From the NCBI GenBank assembly GCA_023260355.1, contig JALQVJ010000276.1, positions 1 through 6,565 of the forward strand: 6,565 bases of DNA. Reading direction: 5' to 3'. A model generated the notes under the pieces. That model saw only the letters and a list, made by a program, of their open reading frames with translations, was not told the DNA's origin and did no database searches. This DNA is from Burkholderiaceae bacterium. GTDB taxonomy: Bacteria; Pseudomonadota; Gammaproteobacteria; Burkholderiales; Burkholderiaceae_C. The position numbers were made by a program, and so were the translations under genes. Shown one piece after another: positions 1-5,745 of the stretch (its first letter is position 1; each line of letters starts with the position of its first letter).

Positions 1-495
1 GTGCACGTCTTGGACCAAACGCGAGAGGACTTCCAACGGGATGGGCAAACCTATCAAGCATCAGCCGGAGAGTTGTTGGTGGAGCGCATGGTCAAAGAAC
101 TCCATCGCCCCGGTCGAGCTGCCAAGGGTGGGTTTTATGACTACCCCGAAGGTGGCAAAAAGCATTTGTGGCCCGAGCTCTCCCGTCTGTTCGAAACGCC
201 GGACAGCTTGCGTGATGTACAGACCATCCAAGACCGACTGCTCTACCGCCAAGCGGTAGAGACCGCGCGGTGCCTCGAGGAAGGCGTGCTAACGACCGTC
301 CACGACGCAAACATTGGTTCCATATTCGGCATTGGCTTCCCCGTTTGGACAGGCGGCGCGATGCAATTCATCTACGGCACAGGCATCGACGCGTTTGAAG
401 CCCGTTGCAGCGAGTTGGCATCGCGATTCGGTGACGGCTTTGCACTGAGTGATGCCGTGAAGGAAACCATCCGCCGATACCAGCCGCAATATTGA
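1..495 (+). CDS. 3-hydroxyacyl-CoA dehydrogenase, C-terminal part (5' end outside window)
   Basis: This is the C-terminal 164 residues of a beta-oxidation 3-hydroxyacyl-CoA dehydrogenase, the enzyme or domain that oxidises L-3-hydroxyacyl-CoA to 3-ketoacyl-CoA with NAD+. The stretch around residues 37-55 (GRAAKGGFYDYPEGGKKHLW) is the typical C-terminal-domain signature (G..KGGFYDYP) of FadB/FadJ-type multifunctional proteins and their relatives. The second half, with GIGFPVWTGGAMQFI near residues 111-125, is the second helical C-terminal repeat. The frame is open from base 1, so the GTG there is an internal codon and not a start; the NAD-binding Rossmann domain, and any enoyl-CoA hydratase domain, must lie to the left. 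The stop is TGA at 493-495. It converges with dctM and shares the terminator at 570-603. A role in aromatic side-chain or fatty-acid oxidation cannot be distinguished from this fragment. Confidence 0.88.
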   Translation: MHVLDQTREDFQRDGQTYQASAGELLVERMVKELHRPGRAAKGGFYDYPEGGKKHLWPELSRLFETPDSLRDVQTIQDRLLYRQAVETARCLEEGVLTTVHDANIGSIFGIGFPVWTGGAMQFIYGTGIDAFEARCSELASRFGDGFALSDAVKETIRRYQPQY

Positions 496-569
496 CGCCG
501 GCATCGATTGCGTCGACGCCAGCTGGAGCTTGGTGCCGAATCGCTGGCTGTCAAAGCTGCGCAAGCGAC

Positions 570-603
570 CAACAAAAAACCCGCTGATGCGGGTTTTTTG
601 TTG
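570..603. terminator. Bidirectional intrinsic terminator between convergent genes
   Basis: There is a perfect 15-bp inverted repeat (570-584 with 589-603) around a 4-base loop (585-588). The stem has a GC core (cccgc/gcggg) flanked by A6 on the left and T6 on the right, so it forms a GC hairpin followed by a U-tract when read from either strand. It sits 75 bases after the dehydrogenase stop and 29 bases after the dctM stop, as expected for a shared terminator between convergent transcripts. Confidence 0.9.
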
Positions 604-621
604 AGGCCGAAGAAGCGGCCT
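604..621 (-). other. Short hairpin between dctM stop and terminator
   Basis: A perfect 6-bp inverted repeat (604-609 aggccg with 616-621 cggcct) around a 6-base loop directly abuts the terminator hairpin. On the dctM transcript it would form first, then the terminator. It lacks its own T-tract. It may stabilise the 3' end or be incidental. Confidence 0.5.
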
Positions 622-631
622 GTGATTGGCT

Positions 632-1954
632 TTAACTGCTCAGGCGAGGGATCAACAGCGTGATCGCAGGGAAAGCAACCAACACAATCACTCGCAACAG
701 GTCCATGCTCACGAACGGCAGCACGCCTCTGTAGGTGCTCTTGATGGGGATATCGGGCGCCATCGACTGGATCACGAACAGGTTCATACCCACCGGCGGC
801 GTGATCAGGCCCACCTCCACGACGATCAGCACCAAGATACCAAACCACACAGCGGTTTCATCGGGTGACAGGCCAAAGTCCAACACTGAAATCATCGGGA
901 AGAAGATCGGCACGGTCAGCAGAATCATCGACAACGAATCCATGACGCAGCCAAAGATCACGTAAAACACCAAGATTGCCGCCAACACCATCCATGGGCT
1001 AAACCCTTGGTCTCCAACCCACATCGCCATCTCTTGAGGCAGTCCAGACAGCGCCAAGAAATTGTTGTACGCGACCGCCCCAAGGACAATCAAAAACACC
1101 ATGGCAGAGCCAGTGGCCGTGCCATCAATGGTATTGGTCAATGTCTGGCGCGTCAGACCGCCACGCAAGTAGGCCAACACACCGGTGGCGATCGCCCCCA
1201 CGGCAGCGCCCTCGGTCGGCGTGAACATACCGGTGTAGATGCCGCCAACCACGATCAAGAAGATCACGACCACAGGCCAGACCTTGATCAACGCTTGGGC
1301 ACGCTCTGACCAACTCGCTTTGGGGACTTCGCCAGACAAGTGTGGCTTCCAATGCGCAATCAAACTGATCACTGCCATGTAAGACACGGCAGCCAAAATT
1401 CCCGGAAGGAAAGCTGCAGCAAACATCACAGCGATGTTTTGCTCAGTCAAGATCGAGTAAATCACCAACACCACTGAAGGTGGGATCAAGATACCAAGCG
1501 TGCCGCCGGCCGCCAAAGCGCCGGTAGCCAAACCACCGTCGTAGCCCAAGCGGCGCAGCTCAGGCAACGCAACCTGACCCATGGTCGCCGCCGTGGCCAG
1601 AGATGAGCCACAGATCGAACCAAACCCGGCACATGCACCGACGGCGGCCATCGCCACGCCACCCTTGCGGTGTCCCATGAACACCTCAGCGGCCTTGAAC
1701 AAGGCCTGAGACATCCCACCCAACGATGCAAACTGTCCCATCAATAGAAACAGCGGGATGATCGTCAATGAGTGGTTGGCGAATTCAACATACGCCAAGG
1801 TCTTGATCTGCTGCAGCAGCGGGACCACGTCGCCATAAATCATGGCGGAGCCGGACAAGCCGACCAACAACATCGCAAGCCCAATGGGCATGCGCAAGAA
1901 AATCAACAGCAGAACCAATGGGAATGACCAGGCGGCCAGGGTTAAATCATCCAT
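632..1954 (-). CDS. dctM: TRAP transporter large permease subunit (DctM family)
   Basis: This 440-residue inner-membrane protein is the ion-coupled translocation subunit of a TRAP transporter, and its length is usual for DctM. It is hydrophobic throughout, with roughly a dozen membrane segments. Family motifs are visible in order: PLFLLMG (67-73), the G-rich AGFGSICGSSLATAATMG loop (109-126), GTLGILIPPS (151-160), GGIYTGMFTPTEGAAVGA (237-254), GCVMDSLSMILLTVPIFFP (335-353) and GLITPPVGMNLFVI (382-395). The start MDDLT is chosen because GGAG lies 7 bases upstream (1962-1965) and the protein then begins with a first membrane helix as in homologues. A longer in-frame start at 2077 would add 41 polar residues overlapping dctQ and is rejected. 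It starts one base after the dctQ stop, which implies translational coupling. It is the last gene of the minus-strand cluster. Confidence 0.94.
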   Translation of the reverse strand: MDDLTLAAWSFPLVLLLIFLRMPIGLAMLLVGLSGSAMIYGDVVPLLQQIKTLAYVEFANHSLTIIPLFLLMGQFASLGGMSQALFKAAEVFMGHRKGGVAMAAVGACAGFGSICGSSLATAATMGQVALPELRRLGYDGGLATGALAAGGTLGILIPPSVVLVIYSILTEQNIAVMFAAAFLPGILAAVSYMAVISLIAHWKPHLSGEVPKASWSERAQALIKVWPVVVIFLIVVGGIYTGMFTPTEGAAVGAIATGVLAYLRGGLTRQTLTNTIDGTATGSAMVFLIVLGAVAYNNFLALSGLPQEMAMWVGDQGFSPWMVLAAILVFYVIFGCVMDSLSMILLTVPIFFPMISVLDFGLSPDETAVWFGILVLIVVEVGLITPPVGMNLFVIQSMAPDIPIKSTYRGVLPFVSMDLLRVIVLVAFPAITLLIPRLSS

Positions 1955-1955
1955 A

Positions 1956-2477
1956 TCAATGCTCCGCTTGTGCCGCTTTTGCGTACTCGGCTGGGGGTTG
2001 AACGATGCCGAGCGACTCGAACAATTTCCACAGGTAGGCGACGAGTCCAAGAGTCGCCGGAATGATGGCGGCTGCATAGCCCCACCACAGTGGCATCAGC
2101 AGCACAAACGTGGTCTCGCCAGATTCGCGGTGCTCCATCAACTGCACGCCCATGCGCCAAACCAACAACACCCAAACGGCCAACATGAGCACGTTGAACA
2201 CCACGGTGAGCAAGGCCTTGAAGGCCTGAGGAAACGTACCCCAAACCAAATCGACCACCGCATGGGCGCTGCGCAAATGGGTCCATGGCATAAAACAAAA
2301 CACCGCAATGCCTGAACCGATTTCAACCAACTCAAAGTCGCCGCGAACCGGCGACAAGCCAATGCTGGTGAGGCTTCGGCCAATGATGCTGACCACACTG
2401 AGGGCGGCAATCAGCATCAACACAAATATGCCGAAAAATGCCATGTTTCTGTAGAAACGATAAAAGCGCGAACTCAT
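1956..2477 (-). CDS. dctQ: TRAP transporter small permease subunit (DctQ family)
   Basis: This 173-residue inner-membrane protein is the small subunit that pairs with DctM and docks the substrate-binding protein. Four hydrophobic segments are visible at about residues 13-33, 49-65, 88-108 and 126-148, the standard DctQ topology. After helix 2 there is the family-typical stretch with a conserved His and an acidic residue (HLRSAHAVVDLV, 67-78), preceded by the FELVEIG region (48-54). The tail (160-173) is short, Ala-rich and soluble. The start is preceded only by a weak GGA six bases upstream, and a hairpin-bearing gap of 100 bases separates it from dctP, suggesting lower translation than dctP. 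The TGA at 1958-1956 is one base from the dctM start. DctQ sequences diverge strongly, so the call relies on topology plus position between dctP and dctM. Confidence 0.92.
   Translation of the reverse strand: MSSRFYRFYRNMAFFGIFVLMLIAALSVVSIIGRSLTSIGLSPVRGDFELVEIGSGIAVFCFMPWTHLRSAHAVVDLVWGTFPQAFKALLTVVFNVLMLAVWVLLVWRMGVQLMEHRESGETTFVLLMPLWWGYAAAIIPATLGLVAYLWKLFESLGIVQPPAEYAKAAQAEH
1962..1965 (-). promoter_or_regulatory. Ribosome binding site that fixes the dctM start
   Basis: GGAG on the minus strand lies 7 bases upstream of the ATG at 1954-1952, inside the last codons of dctQ. It supports the 440-residue DctM start over the longer frame. Confidence 0.7.
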
Positions 2478-2501
2478 GCCATGTCCAAACCTAAACGTGA
2501 A

Positions 2502-2529
2502 AACGGTCCGGGCTTTCGTCCGGACCGTT
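2502..2529 (-). terminator. Intercistronic hairpin, probable attenuator or mRNA stabiliser
   Basis: There is a perfect 10-bp inverted repeat (2502-2511 with 2520-2529) with an 8-base loop. On the minus strand the stem is followed by a short TTTTC, too weak for full termination. Its place between dctP and dctQ fits partial termination, or 3' protection of a dctP mRNA so that binding protein exceeds membrane subunits. Confidence 0.6.
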
Positions 2530-2540
2530 AGGAACAGAGA

Positions 2541-2561
2541 GGTCAGAGTTTAAATCTGACC
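2541..2561 (-). other. Second small hairpin in the dctP-dctQ gap
   Basis: There is a perfect 7-bp inverted repeat (2541-2547 ggtcaga with 2555-2561 tctgacc) around a 7-base AT-rich spacer, 16 bases after the dctP stop and just ahead of the stronger hairpin at 2502-2529. It could be an RNA hairpin or a DNA palindrome bound by a regulator; the sequence does not decide. Confidence 0.5.
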
Positions 2562-2577
2562 CACTCGCACCGAGAGA

Positions 2578-3618
2578 TCACTTGTCGTATTTGGCGACAG
2601 TGGCGCGTGCGTCTTTGAGCAGTGCGGCGCCGTCAATGCCAGCTTCCTTGGAACGCTTGACCCAGTCTTGCGTGACTTGGTCAGCGTAGCGACGCCAGCG
2701 TTGCATTTCAATCTCGTCGATCACATTGATGGTGTTACCAGCCTTCTTGACCAATGCAATGCCGCCGGCATCGCCACGGTCCATGCCCTCGCCGAAGCGC
2801 TTGGCACATGCCATACCGCTTTGGTCATCGATGGCCTTCTTCGCCGCTGGCGGCAGAGACTCATACTTCGCTTTGTTCATCACCACACCAAAGGTGTTGG
2901 TGTACAGAGCGATGCCCTTGGCAAACATGGTGTGGTTCTTGACCAGCTGGTGCACCTTCAATGGTGGAACCACTTCGTAGGGGATGGTGGTGCCATCGAT
3001 CACGCCCTTGGACAGCGCTTCACCCACGGCTGGCACTGGCATACCGATGGGGGTTGCACCCAATGCGGTGATCAAGTCGTTGACCACGCGGCCAGCGCCA
3101 CGGATCTTCTTGCCCTTGAGGTCTTCCATCTTGGTGACGGGATCTTTGGTGTGGAAGTTGCCAGGACCGTGCGTGTGGACACACAGCAGTTTGACGTCCT
3201 TGAACTCGTCCATGGCGTTGCGCTCAACGAAATCTTGGATCGCCATGGAACCCATGGTGGCGTTCTTGGTCATGAAGGGCACTTCGAAGACTTCGGTCTT
3301 GGGGAAGCGACCTGGCGTGTAGGACAACACAGTCCAAATGATGTCGACCACACCGTCTTTGGCTTGGTCAAACAACTGTGGGGGTTTGCCACCCAAAGCC
3401 ATGGAGTCATATTGCTTGATCTTCAAGGTGCCGCCACTGGCGGCCTCCACGTCCTTGATCCAAGGACCAATCACGGTCTTGGGGATCGGCGCTGGAGAAG
3501 GCAGCATTTGATGGAAACGCAAAGTCACTTCTTCGGCGTGTACTGCGGGTGCAACCAAGCCACCCAACGCGGCGCTCAATGCAGCAGCACTCAACAGAGT
3601 GCGACGGATAGATTTCAT
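2578..3618 (-). CDS. dctP: TRAP transporter periplasmic substrate-binding protein (DctP family)
   Basis: This 346-residue periplasmic solute receptor captures a carboxylate ligand and delivers it to DctQM. The N-terminus is a clear Sec signal peptide: MKSIRR, a hydrophobic Ala/Leu core, then VHA with probable cleavage after residue 28. The mature protein begins EEVTLRFHQMLP, a typical TRAP receptor first beta-strand. The ligand-site signature is at 167-209 (KKIRGAG..., ALGATPIGMPVPAVGEAL, GVIDGT); R173 in KIRG is at the position of the conserved arginine that salt-bridges the substrate carboxylate in this family. The start at 3618 is chosen for its signal peptide and for AGGAGA six bases upstream; the frame extends to 3696 but would put 26 extra residues before the signal. 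The substrate is not readable from sequence. Its place downstream of vanAB suggests vanillate or a related aromatic acid (inference). Confidence 0.94.
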   Translation of the reverse strand: MKSIRRTLLSAAALSAALGGLVAPAVHAEEVTLRFHQMLPSPAPIPKTVIGPWIKDVEAASGGTLKIKQYDSMALGGKPPQLFDQAKDGVVDIIWTVLSYTPGRFPKTEVFEVPFMTKNATMGSMAIQDFVERNAMDEFKDVKLLCVHTHGPGNFHTKDPVTKMEDLKGKKIRGAGRVVNDLITALGATPIGMPVPAVGEALSKGVIDGTTIPYEVVPPLKVHQLVKNHTMFAKGIALYTNTFGVVMNKAKYESLPPAAKKAIDDQSGMACAKRFGEGMDRGDAGGIALVKKAGNTINVIDEIEMQRWRRYADQVTQDWVKRSKEAGIDGAALLKDARATVAKYDK

Positions 3619-3624
3619 GGCAAG

Positions 3625-3630
3625 TCTCCT
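3625..3630 (-). promoter_or_regulatory. Strong ribosome binding site of dctP
   Basis: AGGAGA on the minus strand lies 6 bases upstream of the dctP ATG (3618-3616). It selects the start directly before the signal peptide. Confidence 0.8.
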
Positions 3631-3750
3631 GTTTCGGGGGTTAAGTAGATACCTTTGCGCCGCGTACCAGGTGAAGCGCACGACGCAATGATTCATTCAT
3701 TATCATAAACATCAAAGCAGCGATTGATATTATCGCAAACCCTGATTTCC
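3631..3750 (-). promoter_or_regulatory. vanB-dctP intergenic region, probable promoter/operator
   Basis: This gap between vanB and dctP is noticeably AT-rich at 3687-3740 compared with the surrounding genes. It contains a perfect 5-1-5 palindrome AATGATTCATT (3687-3697) and a tandem ATTC repeat. It also holds a GCGAT-N7-ATCGC inverted repeat (3720-3736) that encloses the small palindrome GATATTATC. On the minus strand TATGATAAT (about 3700-3708) is a possible -10, but I see no convincing -35 at the right distance. There is no terminator-like hairpin with a T-tract after vanB, so read-through from vanAB is also possible. A separate, regulated promoter for the transporter is inferred. Confidence 0.5.
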
Positions 3751-4704
3751 TCACAAATCAAGCACCAGCTTGGGTGTTTTTGATCTTGAACAGCAGGGCA
3801 TGATGACGCGCCCATCGGCTTGCTCTTGCGGTGTCAAATAGACATCGCGGTGATCAGGAATTCCTTCAATTACTGAAGTAATACAGGTTCCGCATACACC
3901 CTGCTCACACGACACCATAACGTCAACGCCAACCTGCTCGCAGGCTTGAACAATCGTCTGCCCCGCTTCTACCCGGATCGTCTTACCGCTGTTTTGTAGC
4001 ACGACCTCAAAAGAACCGTCATCCGCTCGGGGTTGTGCGGCGTCAGCACTGAAATACTCCCAGTGCAACCGATCCTCGGCAACGCCTGCCGCTCGGGCCG
4101 CCGCCAGTCCAGCATCCATGAAGGCTTGAGGACCACAGACGTAGACATGTTCATCCGGCTGAATCGACGCCATGGCGGCAGCGGCATCAAAGTGCTGTCC
4201 GGCCTCGGCATCGACGTGCACGCTCAATTGGCTACCCAGCATGGTTTGGAGCCGCGCCAAGTAGGCGGCCTTGCTCCGCTCCCGCACGGCGTAGTGCATG
4301 CGACACCGATCGCCGCGTGCTTGGGCCTGCATGGTCATCGCTAAAAATGGTGTGATCCCAATGCCACCGGCAAAGAAGACATGGGCGGAACCCAGAGGCG
4401 CCATCGGGAAGTGATTGGCAGGGAAGTCAATGTCGAGCACCGTCCCAGCCGCCAATCCATGCATGGCCACTGAGCCGCCGCGCGAGTTGGCGTCTTTGAG
4501 GACGCCCAGTTCGTAGCGCGAGACGTCGTGTGGATGACCACACAACGAGTACGAGCGGGTGCCCACCCCTGGCAGATGCACATCAACGTGCGCGCCCGCG
4601 TCGAAAGCAGGCAGGGGCGAACCGTCGAGCGACACCAATTCAATACCCAAAATATCGGTTGCCTCTTGCCAGCAACTGCTGACCGTCACCTGCATGTCAG
4701 CCAT
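3751..4704 (-). CDS. vanB: Vanillate O-demethylase reductase subunit (VanB)
   Basis: This 317-residue cytoplasmic class IA oxygenase reductase passes electrons from NADH through FMN and a plant-type [2Fe-2S] cluster to VanA. Domains in order: an FMN-binding barrel with RSYSL (50-54); an NAD-binding domain with GGIGITP (113-119) and CGP (190-192); and a C-terminal ferredoxin with C266-x4-C271-x2-C274-x29-C304. The stretch SCEQGVCGTC and the end CCSRSK...LVLDL are characteristic of VanB. Length matches the family. The start MADMQ overlaps the vanA stop by one base (TGATG), with GGAGG seven bases upstream (4712-4716). A second ATG three codons in is possible. The frame stays open far upstream to 4941 but that is vanA coding sequence. 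Other phthalate-dioxygenase-reductase-like partners share this fold; adjacency to a close VanA match decides the name. Confidence 0.91.
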   Translation of the reverse strand: MADMQVTVSSCWQEATDILGIELVSLDGSPLPAFDAGAHVDVHLPGVGTRSYSLCGHPHDVSRYELGVLKDANSRGGSVAMHGLAAGTVLDIDFPANHFPMAPLGSAHVFFAGGIGITPFLAMTMQAQARGDRCRMHYAVRERSKAAYLARLQTMLGSQLSVHVDAEAGQHFDAAAAMASIQPDEHVYVCGPQAFMDAGLAAARAAGVAEDRLHWEYFSADAAQPRADDGSFEVVLQNSGKTIRVEAGQTIVQACEQVGVDVMVSCEQGVCGTCITSVIEGIPDHRDVYLTPQEQADGRVIMPCCSRSKTPKLVLDL

Positions 4705-5735
4705 CAGTTGGCCTCCGCTTCTTGTGCCAACTTGCGGGCGATCACTTTGCGAGACTGCACACCGCCCCCGTCGATGTTGAGCATCAAGAGCTTGCGGTCG
4801 GGATAGCGCAATAGGTTGGCCTGCTGGCGCTCCAGCATTTCCAAATCTTCCGAGAAGATTTTCCCTTGGCCCTGTTTGACCGACTCGGTGAGTGCTGCAT
4901 CCTGCGGCTTGAACTTGCGAGCCATACCCCAGAAGTACCACATGGACGTTTCGGTCTCGGGCGTGATGAAGTCGACCACCACGCTGTAGGCCTTTTTGTC
5001 GTCCGGCGCGTCAATGCCGCCATGCCCCTCGAGGGCCACGCCGACTTCGATGAGGATATGGCTCGGCGGCGTGAAGCGGCAGACCTGCCAACGGTCTACC
5101 GTGGCTTGATCGTCCAGACCCTGCGCGCGCATGGCCATTTGCCAAAACGGGGGTGCCTTGATGCCGCTCATGAAGCGCTCGGTGTATACGGTGTCGCCGT
5201 CGACGCGGGTCTTGCACGGGGTTTCATCGATTTCGGGTTGGCCGATGCTGGTGCTGTGCACGTAAGTCTCGTGGGTCAGATCCATGAGGTTATCGACCAT
5301 CAACTCGTAGCCCGCGTTGATGTGATAGAGGCCGCCACCGTAAGCCCAAGCGGGGTTGTCCACCCATTCCAACTTGGGCAAGGCATCGCGATCTGGGGCA
5401 CCATCACCCGGCCACACCCAAATGAACCCGCCGTATTCAACAGCGGCATAGGCCTTGATGGCTGGGAAGCCGCCCACCCGCTGGCCCGGCATGGCCACGG
5501 TCTTGCCCTCGCAACCCATTTCCAGGCCGTGGTAACCACAAATCAATTTGCCATCGCGGCACTGACCCAGCGACAACGGCGCACCACGGTGTGGGCAAAA
5601 GTCATCCAAAGCGGCGGGTTCACCGTGCTCGTTTCGGAAAAAGACCATCGGCACACCGAGGATCTTTCGACCCAGGGGCTTGCCATTGATGTCGTCAGAT
5701 GCACAAGCGACGTACCAGGCATTTTTGATGAACAT
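4704..5735 (-). CDS. vanA: Vanillate O-demethylase oxygenase subunit (VanA)
   Basis: This 343-residue Rieske non-heme iron monooxygenase converts vanillate, O2 and NADH (via VanB) to protocatechuate and formaldehyde in the cytoplasm. Rieske [2Fe-2S] ligands are C47-P-H49 and C66-x2-H69. The mononuclear iron site is in NLMDLTHETYVH (149-160): H155 and H160, with D152 as the bridging acid. D297 in FSEDLEM is the likely third ligand by comparison with dicamba monooxygenase. Stretches such as NAWYVAC (5-11), DGKLICGYHGLEMGCEGKT (61-79), DRWQVCRF (214-221) and WYFWGMAR (266-273) match VanA closely as I recall it. The start MFIKNAWYVAC matches homologues and has GAGG six bases upstream; a 14-residue longer start at 5777 is unlikely. 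The C-terminus ends roughly ten residues earlier than in Pseudomonas VanA. Other methoxybenzoates (for example syringate) cannot be excluded as substrate. Confidence 0.93.
   Translation of the reverse strand: MFIKNAWYVACASDDINGKPLGRKILGVPMVFFRNEHGEPAALDDFCPHRGAPLSLGQCRDGKLICGYHGLEMGCEGKTVAMPGQRVGGFPAIKAYAAVEYGGFIWVWPGDGAPDRDALPKLEWVDNPAWAYGGGLYHINAGYELMVDNLMDLTHETYVHSTSIGQPEIDETPCKTRVDGDTVYTERFMSGIKAPPFWQMAMRAQGLDDQATVDRWQVCRFTPPSHILIEVGVALEGHGGIDAPDDKKAYSVVVDFITPETETSMWYFWGMARKFKPQDAALTESVKQGQGKIFSEDLEMLERQQANLLRYPDRKLLMLNIDGGGVQSRKVIARKLAQEAEAN
4712..4716 (-). promoter_or_regulatory. Ribosome binding site of vanB inside vanA
   Basis: GGAGG on the minus strand, 7 bases before the vanB ATG (4704-4702), lies within the last codons of vanA. 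Together with the TGATG stop-start overlap it indicates coupled translation of oxygenase and reductase. Confidence 0.75.
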
Positions 5736-5741
5736 ATGGGA

Positions 5742-5745
5742 CCTC
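5742..5745 (-). promoter_or_regulatory. vanA ribosome binding site overlapping the vanR stop codon
   Basis: On the minus strand GTGAGG contains both the vanR TGA (5746-5744) and the vanA Shine-Dalgarno GAGG, six bases before the vanA ATG. Ribosomes finishing vanR are thus placed at the vanA start. This also fixes the vanA start at 5735. Confidence 0.75.

Noticed and set aside
1955..2077. N-terminal extension of dctM by 41 residues
   Set aside because: It would overlap dctQ by about 120 bases, is polar and Ser/Arg-rich, and the GGAG seven bases before MDDLT favours the shorter start.
1842..2315. 157-codon plus-strand frame opposite dctQ and the dctM start
   Set aside because: The product is polar, rich in Gln and His, without motifs, and is explained by antisense of hydrophobic codons.
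2668..3648. 326-codon open frame on the plus strand opposite dctP
   Set aside because: It is antisense to a clear dctP with a signal peptide and family motifs. The translation is His/Gly-rich with no recognisable domain, and long antisense frames are common in GC-rich genes.
3619..3696. N-terminal extension of dctP by 26 residues
   Set aside because: It would bury the signal peptide and has no good ribosome site, whereas AGGAGA precedes the chosen start.
3619..3750. Exact ATTGGATCCAAT vanillate operator
   Set aside because: I looked for it in the non-coding gaps and did not find it. The palindromes present have different sequences, so they are reported only as candidate sites.
4705..4941. 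N-terminal extension of vanB by 79 residues
   Set aside because: It lies wholly within vanA in another frame. Homologues start near MADMQ, where the ribosome site and the TGATG overlap are found.
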